Assembly (NCBI GenBank): GCA_003646505.1
Contig: QMKT01000039.1
Coordinates: 1 to 12,106, forward strand
DNA: 12,106 bases
Source: Campylobacterota bacterium
GTDB lineage: Bacteria > Campylobacterota > Campylobacteria > Campylobacterales > Sulfurovaceae
Direction of reading: 5' to 3'
The notes below the pieces were generated by a model that saw only the letters and a list, made by a program, of their open reading frames with translations, did not search any database and was not told the origin of the DNA. The translations under genes were made by a program, and so were the position numbers. Each line of letters begins with the position of its first letter. The first letter of the stretch is position 1. Positions 6,877 to 12,106 of this stretch are shown one piece after another.

Positions 6877-7263
6877 TTATCTATTCATTGCTTGTATCAT
6901 ATTGCATCGTTTGATCGATGCAGTTTCACTTCCAAACATCTCCGTGTATTTATCAAACTTTTCTTGGCTTATCATCGCGATGCACTCTTCTTTATTCATA
7001 CCCGTGTCAGTGACTAAAGGTGCTGTTTGGGTAGGCGCTACAACTTTTTCTTTTTTGACGCTATCTTCTGGGTACATGTATGCGGAAGAGTAATTTGTAT
7101 CTTCTACTACTTTTAGCTCTCCTTTATGTTTTGGAGTGGGAGGGGCAACATTGCTGATATTTTGATCTTTTACGATAACCGGTTTTTTGACAGGTGGGGG
7201 ATTATTTGATGCACATCCTGCTAAGAGAATGAATGTTATGAGTGAAATGCTTATCTGTTTCAT
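6877..7263 (-). CDS. Small lipoprotein of unknown function
   Basis: The 128-residue product begins with a signal peptide ending in a clear lipobox, LLAGC, with the lipidated cysteine at 17 followed by ASNN (no Asp at +2, so outer-membrane sorting is expected if Lol rules apply). Residues 20-88 are a proline-, lysine- and valine-rich low-complexity linker (NPPPVKKPVIVK, PPTPKHKG, VVAPTQTAPLV). The C-terminal 40 residues look folded and helical (MNKEECIAMISQEKFDKYTEMFGSE...), with cysteines at 94 and 120 that could form a disulfide. I do not recognise a named family. The start is supported by a strong ribosome binding site (AAGAAGG, 6 nt before the ATG). It is transcribed on its own, towards the end of the methyltransferase gene. 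Confidence is high that the gene is real and low on its role. Confidence 0.82.
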   Translation of the reverse strand: MKQISISLITFILLAGCASNNPPPVKKPVIVKDQNISNVAPPTPKHKGELKVVEDTNYSSAYMYPEDSVKKEKVVAPTQTAPLVTDTGMNKEECIAMISQEKFDKYTEMFGSETASIKRCNMIQAMNR

Positions 7264-7305
7264 CGTATGCCTTCTTTTTAGATTGTTATTTTATTCCAAG
7301 GGTTC

Positions 7306-7337
7306 TATTGTAATATAATCTACTAAGAATTACAATA
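7306..7337. repeat. 9-bp inverted repeat over the lipoprotein gene's promoter region
   Basis: TATTGTAAT (7306-7314) and ATTACAATA (7329-7337) are perfect inverted copies separated by 14 nt. Minus-strand -10-like hexamers for the lipoprotein gene (TATATT at 7312-7317, TACAAT at 7307-7312) fall in or beside the proximal arm, so a regulator bound here would cover the promoter. It also lies 16 nt past the acpS stop, but it lacks GC pairs and a T-tract, so a terminator is unlikely. Confidence 0.35.
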
Positions 7338-7353
7338 CAATTTTGATTAAATT

Positions 7354-7719
7354 TTAAGAGGATTCCATTTCCAGAGTGATTGCTACAACAGCGATGGCAA
7401 AACCACCGTCATGGCTTATAGAGAGTGAAGATGTTTTGATCTTATGTTGTCTTTGTGCTTCTTTTGTGAGGGCAAAAACAGGTGTACCTTTCTGATTTTT
7501 ACTTATGATAATATCATGAAAGGTTAGTTCCGATCCGATACCACATCCAAGTGCCTTGGATATGGCTTCTTTTGCGGCCCAAAAACCTGCAATCGATTCT
7601 GTTTTTTGAGCGATCTGTATTTCCTCAGGGTGTAAAAAACGTTGTTTAAATTTATCACCAAATTTTGCCAATGACTTTTCTACACGAGAGACCTGTATAA
7701 TATCTGTACCTATTTTCAT
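7354..7719 (-). CDS. acpS: Holo-[acyl-carrier-protein] synthase
   Basis: AcpS transfers 4'-phosphopantetheine from coenzyme A to the serine of apo-acyl carrier protein, activating it for fatty-acid synthesis in the cytoplasm. The 121-residue length is typical. Signatures: GTDIIQVSR at the N-terminus (Asp6, Mg2+ ligand), FLHPEE (28-33), FWAAKEAISKALGCGIG (46-62, with Glu51 the second metal ligand and Lys54 in the catalytic helix), and the closing SISHDGGFAIAVV (100-112). It lies 34 nt downstream of radA on the same strand, so the two are probably cotranscribed. A TATAAC/TATACT-bearing stretch in the gap could give a weak extra promoter. The ATG at 7719 has no obvious Shine-Dalgarno sequence, but the product starts exactly where the family does (MKIGTDI). 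Confidence 0.95.
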   Translation of the reverse strand: MKIGTDIIQVSRVEKSLAKFGDKFKQRFLHPEEIQIAQKTESIAGFWAAKEAISKALGCGIGSELTFHDIIISKNQKGTPVFALTKEAQRQHKIKTSSLSISHDGGFAIAVVAITLEMESS

Positions 7720-7754
7720 AGTGATAGTATATCTAAGTTATACAGAGGGTTCTG

Positions 7755-9107
7755 TTACATCCATTCAACTACCTTAGAGACTTCATTGGCCACAAAACAT
7801 TTAATGCCTGTTTTTTCAAGAGGCGCATTTGGGATAATGGCTTTGGAAAAGCCCTGCGTTTCTATCTCTTTAAGACGATGGGAGAGTCCTGAGACTTCCC
7901 GTATTTCACCTGTAAGACTTACTTCACCTAAAAAAAGTGAATCTGCACTGAGTTCTCTGTTTCTGTAAGAACTTAATATGGCAGCAATAACAGCGAGATC
8001 TGCGGAGGGTTCATTGATCTTAATACCTCCTGCGATATTGATAAAGACATCATAGGTTCCAAGAGGCAGGTCAAGTTTCTTTTCGAGTAGTGCTAGAAGC
8101 ATTCCTAGACGATTGTTGTCAAAGCCGGTTGAAGACCTTTTGGCATGTCCATAGGACTCGGATACAAGGGCTTGTACTTCTATAATGATGGGACGGGATC
8201 CTTCCATGATAACTGTGAGTGCTGAGCCTGATTGGAGTTTGTCTTTGTCAAAGAATTTTCCGGCCATACTTTTGGCATCATTGAGTCCTTCTTTGTTCAT
8301 TTCAAAGATACCTACCTCATTGGTTGCTCCAAAACGATTTTTAAAACCTCTTAAAAGACGCAGGTCAGAATTTGTATCCCCTTCAAAGTACAAGACAGTA
8401 TCAACCATGTGTTCTAGAACTCTCGGACCTGCAATGGAACCATCTTTGGTGATATGCCCAATGATAAAGATAGGTATATGTAAAGATTTTGCAATACGCA
8501 TAAGTTCAAATGTAATGGTACGTACTTGTGTGACTGAACCAGGGGCTGAGGGGGTTTCCTCAGAGTAGAGCGTTTGAATGGAGTCAATGATGATAAGTTC
8601 ATAGGCTTGATTTGTTATCTCTGAGAGTACTGAGCTTAGGTTTATTTCGGGAAGAAGGTAAAGGTTGTCATGGTTTGCTTCAAGTCTGTTTGCGCGAAGT
8701 TTGATCTGACCCGCAGATTCTTCTCCTGAGACATAAAGTACTTTTTTGTCCGCCCTTGCCAGATTTCCTGCGATCTTAAGTAAAAGTGTTGATTTCCCTA
8801 CACCGGGACTTCCGCCTATCAGAGTAAGTGATCCAGGAACGATACCTCCCCCAAGCACAAGATCAAGTTCTGTACTCCCTGAAGTAAAGCGTGTAATATT
8901 GTCTTCTTCTATCTGTGTGATAGGTTTTGCTTTCGAAAGAGCAGTTGAAGCATTGCTTACAGAAGAAGTATCTTTTAAGAACTTGATCTGATCTGAAGTA
9001 AGCTCCACCATACTTTCCCATTCATTACAGGAGGTACATTTACCCATCCATCTTGGAGATTGAAATCCACATGCTTGACATTCAAATAAAGTTTTTTTCT
9101 TTGCCAT
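7755..9107 (-). CDS. radA: DNA repair protein RadA
   Basis: RadA (Sms) is a RecA-like ATPase and DnaB-type helicase that drives branch migration and processing of recombination intermediates. Domain order in the 450 residues is complete: a C4 zinc finger with Cys10, Cys13, Cys24 and Cys27 (CQACGFQSPRWMGKCTSC); an ATPase core with Walker A GGSPGVGKST (98-107, Lys105) and Walker B LIIID (171-175); the RadA-specific KNRFG motif (256-260); and a C-terminal Lon-protease-like domain (about 300-450, including NIAGGIKINEPSADLA at 357-372) that has a structural role in this family. Translation start is firmly set by AGAGGAG 7 nt before the ATG. It is first in a unit with acpS, and divergent from the plsC-type gene with a 145-nt spacer that contains a large palindrome. 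Confidence 0.97.
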   Translation of the reverse strand: MAKKKTLFECQACGFQSPRWMGKCTSCNEWESMVELTSDQIKFLKDTSSVSNASTALSKAKPITQIEEDNITRFTSGSTELDLVLGGGIVPGSLTLIGGSPGVGKSTLLLKIAGNLARADKKVLYVSGEESAGQIKLRANRLEANHDNLYLLPEINLSSVLSEITNQAYELIIIDSIQTLYSEETPSAPGSVTQVRTITFELMRIAKSLHIPIFIIGHITKDGSIAGPRVLEHMVDTVLYFEGDTNSDLRLLRGFKNRFGATNEVGIFEMNKEGLNDAKSMAGKFFDKDKLQSGSALTVIMEGSRPIIIEVQALVSESYGHAKRSSTGFDNNRLGMLLALLEKKLDLPLGTYDVFINIAGGIKINEPSADLAVIAAILSSYRNRELSADSLFLGEVSLTGEIREVSGLSHRLKEIETQGFSKAIIPNAPLEKTGIKCFVANEVSKVVEWM

Positions 9108-9114
9108 CTTATTA

Positions 9115-9139
9115 CTCCTCTTACTTATGGGGTATTGTA
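9115..9139 (-). promoter_or_regulatory. radA promoter -10 and ribosome binding site
   Basis: On the minus strand a TACAAT hexamer (9134-9139) is followed, within a short leader, by the near-consensus ribosome binding site AGAGGAG (9115-9121), 7 nt from the radA ATG. The Shine-Dalgarno sequence is secure. The -10 is a reasonable guess without a TGn extension or clear -35. Confidence 0.45.
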
Positions 9140-9161
9140 GGATATATTTTCCAAGAGATGT

Positions 9162-9188
9162 AAAAATATGTCAAATTGACATATTTTT
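9162..9188. promoter_or_regulatory. 27-bp palindrome, candidate operator between radA and plsC-type gene
   Basis: The arms AAAAATATGTCAA (9162-9174) and TTGACATATTTTT (9176-9188) are perfect inverted copies of 13 bp around a single central A. It lies between two divergent promoters, about 50 nt from each predicted start site. The core TGTCAAATTGACA has the look of a dimeric helix-turn-helix site. A hairpin would need some central pairs to open for a loop, and a terminator makes no sense upstream of both genes, so an operator is the better reading. The regulator is unknown. Confidence 0.55.
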
Positions 9189-9214
9189 TAAGTATTCATA
9201 ATTTTAACTCTTTT

Positions 9215-9223
9215 TGTTATAAT
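9215..9223 (+). promoter_or_regulatory. Extended -10 promoter of the plsC-type gene
   Basis: TGTTATAAT after a T-run is a perfect TGn-TATAAT element. Transcription would start near 9230, giving a leader of about 23 nt that holds the ribosome binding site AAGG at 9242-9245, 7 nt before the GTG start. Confidence 0.62.
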
Positions 9224-9252
9224 CTGAACCTTATACAACTGAAGGATATAGT

Positions 9253-9939
9253 GTGACATTTAATGCAATTAAACAGGCTATTTACGGTCTTTATTTAACA
9301 AATAGTTTTGGTTTTAGACTGAGAAATATAAAAGATCCAATAGAAATAAAGAGATTAAGACTTGGTTATTCTAAAGCACAGCTTGATACCCTGAAGATAA
9401 CTGTGAAGATTGAGAATAGTGAAAAACTGCCAACCCAAGGAAAGTTTCTTGTTGTTATCAATCATAATAGTATTATCGATCCTCCTATCGTAGAGGTTGC
9501 TCTTGAAAATACTGAAATATTTGGTCCATGGATCTCTAAAAAAGAACTTTATAATTCATTTTTCTTTGGACTGTTTGTGCGTAATGCCGGGTCCATTTTA
9601 CTTGACAGAGAGAAAAGTCAGATGAGTGGTTTTTTTTCAGATATCAAAGAAGCAGTGAAGCGTGGTGAATCTATCTTTATTTTCCCCGAAGGGACACGAA
9701 ATAAAACAGACAAACCCTTAACAGCATTCAAAGAAGGCTCTCGTATTATCGCTCTGAAAAACAGATTGCCTATCTTACCTCTGTATATCAAGTCAGATGC
9801 TAACAAAGCGTTGAAAAATGCTTTGGAAGATGCTAAACTGGAACAGGAAGTGACTCTTGTAGTAGGAGATATCATTGATTATAAGGACAAGACAAATCTT
9901 GAGATAGCCTATAGGGCTATGTTTTCTTTAGAAAGATAA
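9253..9939 (+). CDS. plsC: 1-acyl-sn-glycerol-3-phosphate acyltransferase (PlsC family)
   Basis: PlsC-family enzymes acylate lysophosphatidic acid to phosphatidic acid at the cytoplasmic face of the inner membrane. The four acyltransferase blocks are present in 228 residues: block I NHNSIID (70-76, the HX4D pair His71/Asp76), block II GSILLDR (113-119), block III FPEGTRNKTD (144-153) and block IV LPILPLYI (172-179). The start is GTG at 9253, supported by GAAGGAT with 7-nt spacing; no upstream ATG is in frame. There is no strong transmembrane helix, only an amphipathic N-terminus and a hydrophobic patch at about 102-117. It stands alone between a divergent radA and a convergent operon. Related acyltransferases that act on other acceptors share these motifs, so the exact substrate is inferred. 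Confidence 0.86.
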   Translation: MTFNAIKQAIYGLYLTNSFGFRLRNIKDPIEIKRLRLGYSKAQLDTLKITVKIENSEKLPTQGKFLVVINHNSIIDPPIVEVALENTEIFGPWISKKELYNSFFFGLFVRNAGSILLDREKSQMSGFFSDIKEAVKRGESIFIFPEGTRNKTDKPLTAFKEGSRIIALKNRLPILPLYIKSDANKALKNALEDAKLEQEVTLVVGDIIDYKDKTNLEIAYRAMFSLER

Positions 9940-9967
9940 AGACTAGCTATTTAGAGGATCTCTGCAT

Positions 9968-10582
9968 TTAGTATTGTAAAAATGAGTGTTCTTTTTCTTT
10001 AATGAGAGAGATGAGACGTTTAATATACTTGGCGTTATATCCAGTCAGTAAAATGATCTGGGATGTGTGTTGGGTCAGTGAAGTGATCGTGGCATGTATG
10101 TTGTCTTCTTTTGTCTGAATGGTCATAGTCCCTTTTTTGGGATCACCCTTTGATAGACTACACCCATTTTCTTTTTTGAGTGCATTGAGTATCACGTCAA
10201 AGGTCAGTTCTTTGTCCATCAGTAACATACACTTGATCTCTTTGGTGAAAGGCTTTCCTTTTCTGGGAGTTCTTTTGATTTTAGCTACTTTAGGTATGGG
10301 GGCAGCTTCTGTTTCTATAGGAGCGGGTGTTTTAGTTTTTTCAGTCTTTTCAGTTTTTTCAGTTTTTTGTACTTTTTCACGTTTTGGCAATTTTCTTAAC
10401 ATGAGAAGGACAAAAGCCATGATCGAAGATATGCTTACCCCCGCAAGCACTCCAGAGAGTATACTTAAGTTAAAAGCTTTATAGAAACTGTAATCCAAAG
10501 TAAAATAGCCAACAGAAATAGCAGTAAAAAGCAGGGTAAGAGGGAGAAGAAGATTGAGAAAGATGCGTATATATGTATGCAT
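9968..10582 (-). CDS. Uncharacterised two-TM protein downstream of ftsY
   Basis: I do not recognise a family. The 204-residue product has two hydrophobic segments, about 9-29 and 38-62, separated by a short loop and followed by basic residues (RKLPKREK), which suggests a hairpin in the inner membrane with a cytosolic tail. The tail begins with a low-complexity linker containing KTEKTEKTEKTK (73-84) and proline- and alanine-rich sequence to about 110, then a predicted alpha/beta domain at about 112-204 (KCMLLMDKELTFDVILNALK..., GTMTIQTKEDNIHATITSL, QIILLTGYNAKYIKRLISLI). The ATG is supported by AAAGG 5 nt upstream, which overlaps the ftsY stop region; the gap to ftsY is 10 nt, so the two are cotranscribed. 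It may have a role linked to membrane targeting, but that rests only on position. Confidence 0.78.
   Translation of the reverse strand: MHTYIRIFLNLLLPLTLLFTAISVGYFTLDYSFYKAFNLSILSGVLAGVSISSIMAFVLLMLRKLPKREKVQKTEKTEKTEKTKTPAPIETEAAPIPKVAKIKRTPRKGKPFTKEIKCMLLMDKELTFDVILNALKKENGCSLSKGDPKKGTMTIQTKEDNIHATITSLTQHTSQIILLTGYNAKYIKRLISLIKEKEHSFLQY
10338..10364 (-). repeat. Three tandem 9-bp repeats encoding Lys-Thr-Glu
   Basis: Three consecutive copies of a 9-bp unit (plus strand TTTTCAGTY) lie within the unrecognised membrane-protein gene, encoding KTE repeats in its linker. The unit is a multiple of three, so gain or loss of copies would keep the frame and only change linker length. Confidence 0.8.
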
Positions 10583-10592
10583 AAAAACCTTT

Positions 10593-11459
10593 CTAAATAA
10601 AAATTTCGTCTAAAATAGTATTGATATATTCATTGGCCTTGAACTTTATAAGATCTTTTGGCTGTTCCCCTGTACCTATGTAAAAGATAGGCATTTTCAA
10701 TTCATCTGCTATGCTCAGAACAGAACCACCTTTGGCAGTACCGTCAAGCTTGGTAATGATTATACCATCAATTCCAATCATATCGTTAAATGCTTTGGCC
10801 TGGTTGATAGATGAAGAACCTTGGGTACCATCAAGAACAAGCATTTTACGGTGAGGAGCTTCGTCTAAAGCTTTTTGGGCAATACGGATCATCTTCTTTA
10901 ATTCTTCAGAGAGGTTGGTCTGGGTATGCAGTCTTCCTGCTGTATCGATGATAATATTGTCAAAACCTTTTGCTTTGGCTGAAGCTATAGTATCAAAAAC
11001 AACTGCTGAAGGATCATGCCCCTGTTGCGTTGCAATGATAGGAATGTTCAGTTTATCTGCCCATCTTGTAAGTTGTTCTATGGCTGCAGCCCGAAAGGTA
11101 TCACCTGCGCCAAGTATGACTTTTTTCCCCTCTTGTTGATACCTATAAGCCAGTTTTGAAATTGTGGTGGTCTTCCCCGCACCATTGACACCGATAATCA
11201 TCTCTACAAAAGGTTTGGCATCACTCTCTTTGAAGTCAGCTTTATATTGAAATACGGAAATAAGTGAGTTAAAGGCCTGTATTTTATTGATCTTTTCAGG
11301 CAATGATTCTAAAAGCCTTTCGACAAGGTCATAATGCACATCTGCTTCGAGTAAAATATCTTCAAATTCCTCTTTGGGTATGATCTTTCGTTTAATAGGT
11401 GCAACATCTTTGATGGCATCACTGGTCTTTCCCAATACTTTTTTAAATAAATTGAACAT
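10593..11459 (-). CDS. ftsY: Signal recognition particle receptor FtsY
   Basis: FtsY is the SRP receptor GTPase that brings Ffh-bound ribosomes to the SecYEG translocon for cotranslational membrane insertion. In 288 residues it has an N domain (about 25-80) and a G domain with G1 GVNGAGKTTT (90-99), the DTFRAAAIEQL insertion motif (120-130), G3 DTAGR (172-176), G4 TKLDG (236-240) and the closing GTGEQPKDL (262-270). It lacks the long acidic A domain of E. coli FtsY, leaving only a short amphipathic start (MFNLFKKVLGKTSDAI) that could bind membrane directly, which is usual for compact FtsYs. LDGTQGSSS (209-217) replaces the more common LDATTGQNA. An AAGG lies about 10 nt before the ATG. It sits 11 nt after the TlpA-like gene and 10 nt before the two-TM gene, in one operon. 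Confidence 0.96.
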   Translation of the reverse strand: MFNLFKKVLGKTSDAIKDVAPIKRKIIPKEEFEDILLEADVHYDLVERLLESLPEKINKIQAFNSLISVFQYKADFKESDAKPFVEMIIGVNGAGKTTTISKLAYRYQQEGKKVILGAGDTFRAAAIEQLTRWADKLNIPIIATQQGHDPSAVVFDTIASAKAKGFDNIIIDTAGRLHTQTNLSEELKKMIRIAQKALDEAPHRKMLVLDGTQGSSSINQAKAFNDMIGIDGIIITKLDGTAKGGSVLSIADELKMPIFYIGTGEQPKDLIKFKANEYINTILDEIFI

Positions 11460-11470
11460 TTTGTATAGCC

Positions 11471-12106
11471 TTAGTTTTTGTTAGATTTTAATTTTAACTG
11501 TTTTTGTGCTTGTTTTATATCGTATTCTATCATTTCAACCGGGACAGCACCTTCATAATGTGTAAAATATTTTCCATCGACATACATTACCATAAGTGGT
11601 ATAGAAAAGTTTTGAGGTAAATTTAAGGTCGTTGCCAGGCGCCCGCCAAAGGCATTGTTATGTGGAGAATTTGAGATAAAATAATTGATTTCATGTTTTG
11701 CGATAAAGCTTTCCAAAGATGGAATATCAATGTAGTCATACGTTAGGACGCCTACAAGCAAAAGGTCATTACTGTACTTTTTTTGAAGGGTGTTCAAGTA
11801 GGAAAGTTCCCCTATACAAGGAGGACACCATGTTGCAAAAAGGTTGATCAAAACAATGTCTTTGTTATTGTGCTGAAAAATGATTTGATCATTGGTAAGT
11901 GTGACTTTATGACTTTTACTTTTTGTGTTGAGAAGCATAAAAGTATCTGTTCCGGTCATGGGCTCAGGTATTTCAGTAGAAGGTGATGTATTGACATCGT
12001 GTGATTTTGTTTGTCCCTTGGCTTTAGCACTTTTTCCCCAGACTGAATTGTCCTGAGATGTGGAAACAAATTCAGTCGTGTTTTCAATGGGTATAGGGGT
12101 CTCATC
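11471..12106 (-). CDS. TlpA-like thioredoxin-fold protein (5'-partial)
   Basis: The frame is open from the window's right edge to a TAA at 11471-11473, so the N-terminus, including any signal peptide or anchor, is missing. The first 50 or so visible residues are a Thr-, Ser-, Pro- and Lys-rich linker (DETPIPIENTTEF..., then TSPSTEIPEP). After it comes a thioredoxin fold of the TlpA/ResA kind: IVLINLFATWCPPCIGEL with the redox pair in WCPPC, LLLVGVLTYDY, and the cis-proline region SIPLMVMYVDGKYFTHYEGAVP. Such proteins act outside the cytoplasm as thiol-disulfide reductases, for instance in cytochrome c maturation. The ATG at 11959 falls between linker and domain, has no ribosome binding site, and is not considered the start. 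It is the visible first gene of an operon with ftsY. Confidence 0.85.
   Translation of the reverse strand, partial: DETPIPIENTTEFVSTSQDNSVWGKSAKAKGQTKSHDVNTSPSTEIPEPMTGTDTFMLLNTKSKSHKVTLTNDQIIFQHNNKDIVLINLFATWCPPCIGELSYLNTLQKKYSNDLLLVGVLTYDYIDIPSLESFIAKHEINYFISNSPHNNAFGGRLATTLNLPQNFSIPLMVMYVDGKYFTHYEGAVPVEMIEYDIKQAQKQLKLKSNKN

Noticed and set aside
7306..7337. Inverted repeat as the acpS terminator
   Set aside because: The stem is nearly all A-T and no T-tract follows on the minus strand; overlap with -10-like hexamers suits an operator better.
8185..8568. A 127-codon plus-strand frame inside radA
   Set aside because: It is antisense to the RadA ATPase and Lon-like regions, has biased Ser/Pro/Leu composition, and has no ribosome binding site.
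9162..9189. The palindrome with its T-run as a rho-independent terminator
   Set aside because: It is upstream of both flanking genes, has almost no GC pairs and no room for a loop without opening the centre.
10338..10364. Tandem repeats considered as a CRISPR-like or iteron array
   Set aside because: The units are 9 bp, directly abutting, without spacers, and lie in frame in a coding linker.
10119..10484. A plus-strand frame of 121 codons with hydrophobic ends
   Set aside because: It is the antisense shadow of the two-TM protein gene; its FSVFSVFSVF repeat is just the complement of the KTE repeat.
11471..11959. The TlpA-like gene beginning at ATG 11959
   Set aside because: There is no ribosome binding site, no signal peptide would be present, and the open frame with linker sequence continues to the window edge.

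Overview
The window is AT-rich (roughly 35-40% GC by eye) and densely coded, with ordinary bacterial housekeeping genes. Several features suggest a member of the Campylobacterota (Epsilonproteobacteria), perhaps a Sulfurovum- or Sulfurimonas-like organism. These are TGnTATAAT-type extended -10 promoters, a short FtsY without the long acidic N-terminal domain, a MidA-family methyltransferase with an altered motif I, and overlapping operons that mix unrelated functions. The taxonomic call is an inference from gene style and was not tested by any search.

Layout, left to right. (1) 1-386 (+) is the C-terminal end of a probable molybdopterin oxidoreductase, cut by the window edge. It overlaps by ATGA with an exported GH20 beta-N-acetylhexosaminidase (383-2038, +). 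(2) Converging on this gene with a 6-nt gap is an exported DUF1343 / NamZ-type exo-beta-N-acetylmuramidase (2045-3223, -). The two enzymes could together strip GlcNAc and MurNAc from peptidoglycan chain ends. (3) A 287-nt divergent intergenic region carries an extended -10 promoter in each direction. (4) The plus-strand cluster argD (acetylornithine aminotransferase), a TolC-family outer-membrane protein and a MidA-type methyltransferase has overlapping reading frames and is surely one transcription unit. (5) On the minus strand lie a small lipoprotein gene with its own promoter region and, upstream of it, radA-acpS as a two-gene unit. (6) The radA/plsC divergent spacer (9108-9252) holds a near-perfect 27-bp palindrome, the most conspicuous regulatory-looking DNA here. 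(7) plsC-type acyltransferase (9253-9939, +). (8) A minus-strand operon made of a TlpA-like thioredoxin-fold protein (cut by the right edge), ftsY, and an unrecognised two-TM protein with a KTE tandem repeat.

How the genes fit together. Much of the window concerns the cell envelope: sugar hydrolases for cell-wall material, an outer-membrane channel, a lipoprotein, acyl-carrier-protein activation and phospholipid acylation, the SRP receptor and a periplasmic redox protein. RadA (recombination), ArgD (arginine synthesis) and MidA (probable respiratory complex I assembly) are the exceptions. I found no tRNA, rRNA, CRISPR array, insertion sequence or prophage gene. No clearly new multi-gene system is visible; the GH20/NamZ pair, the 27-bp palindrome and the FtsY-linked membrane protein deserve the closest look.
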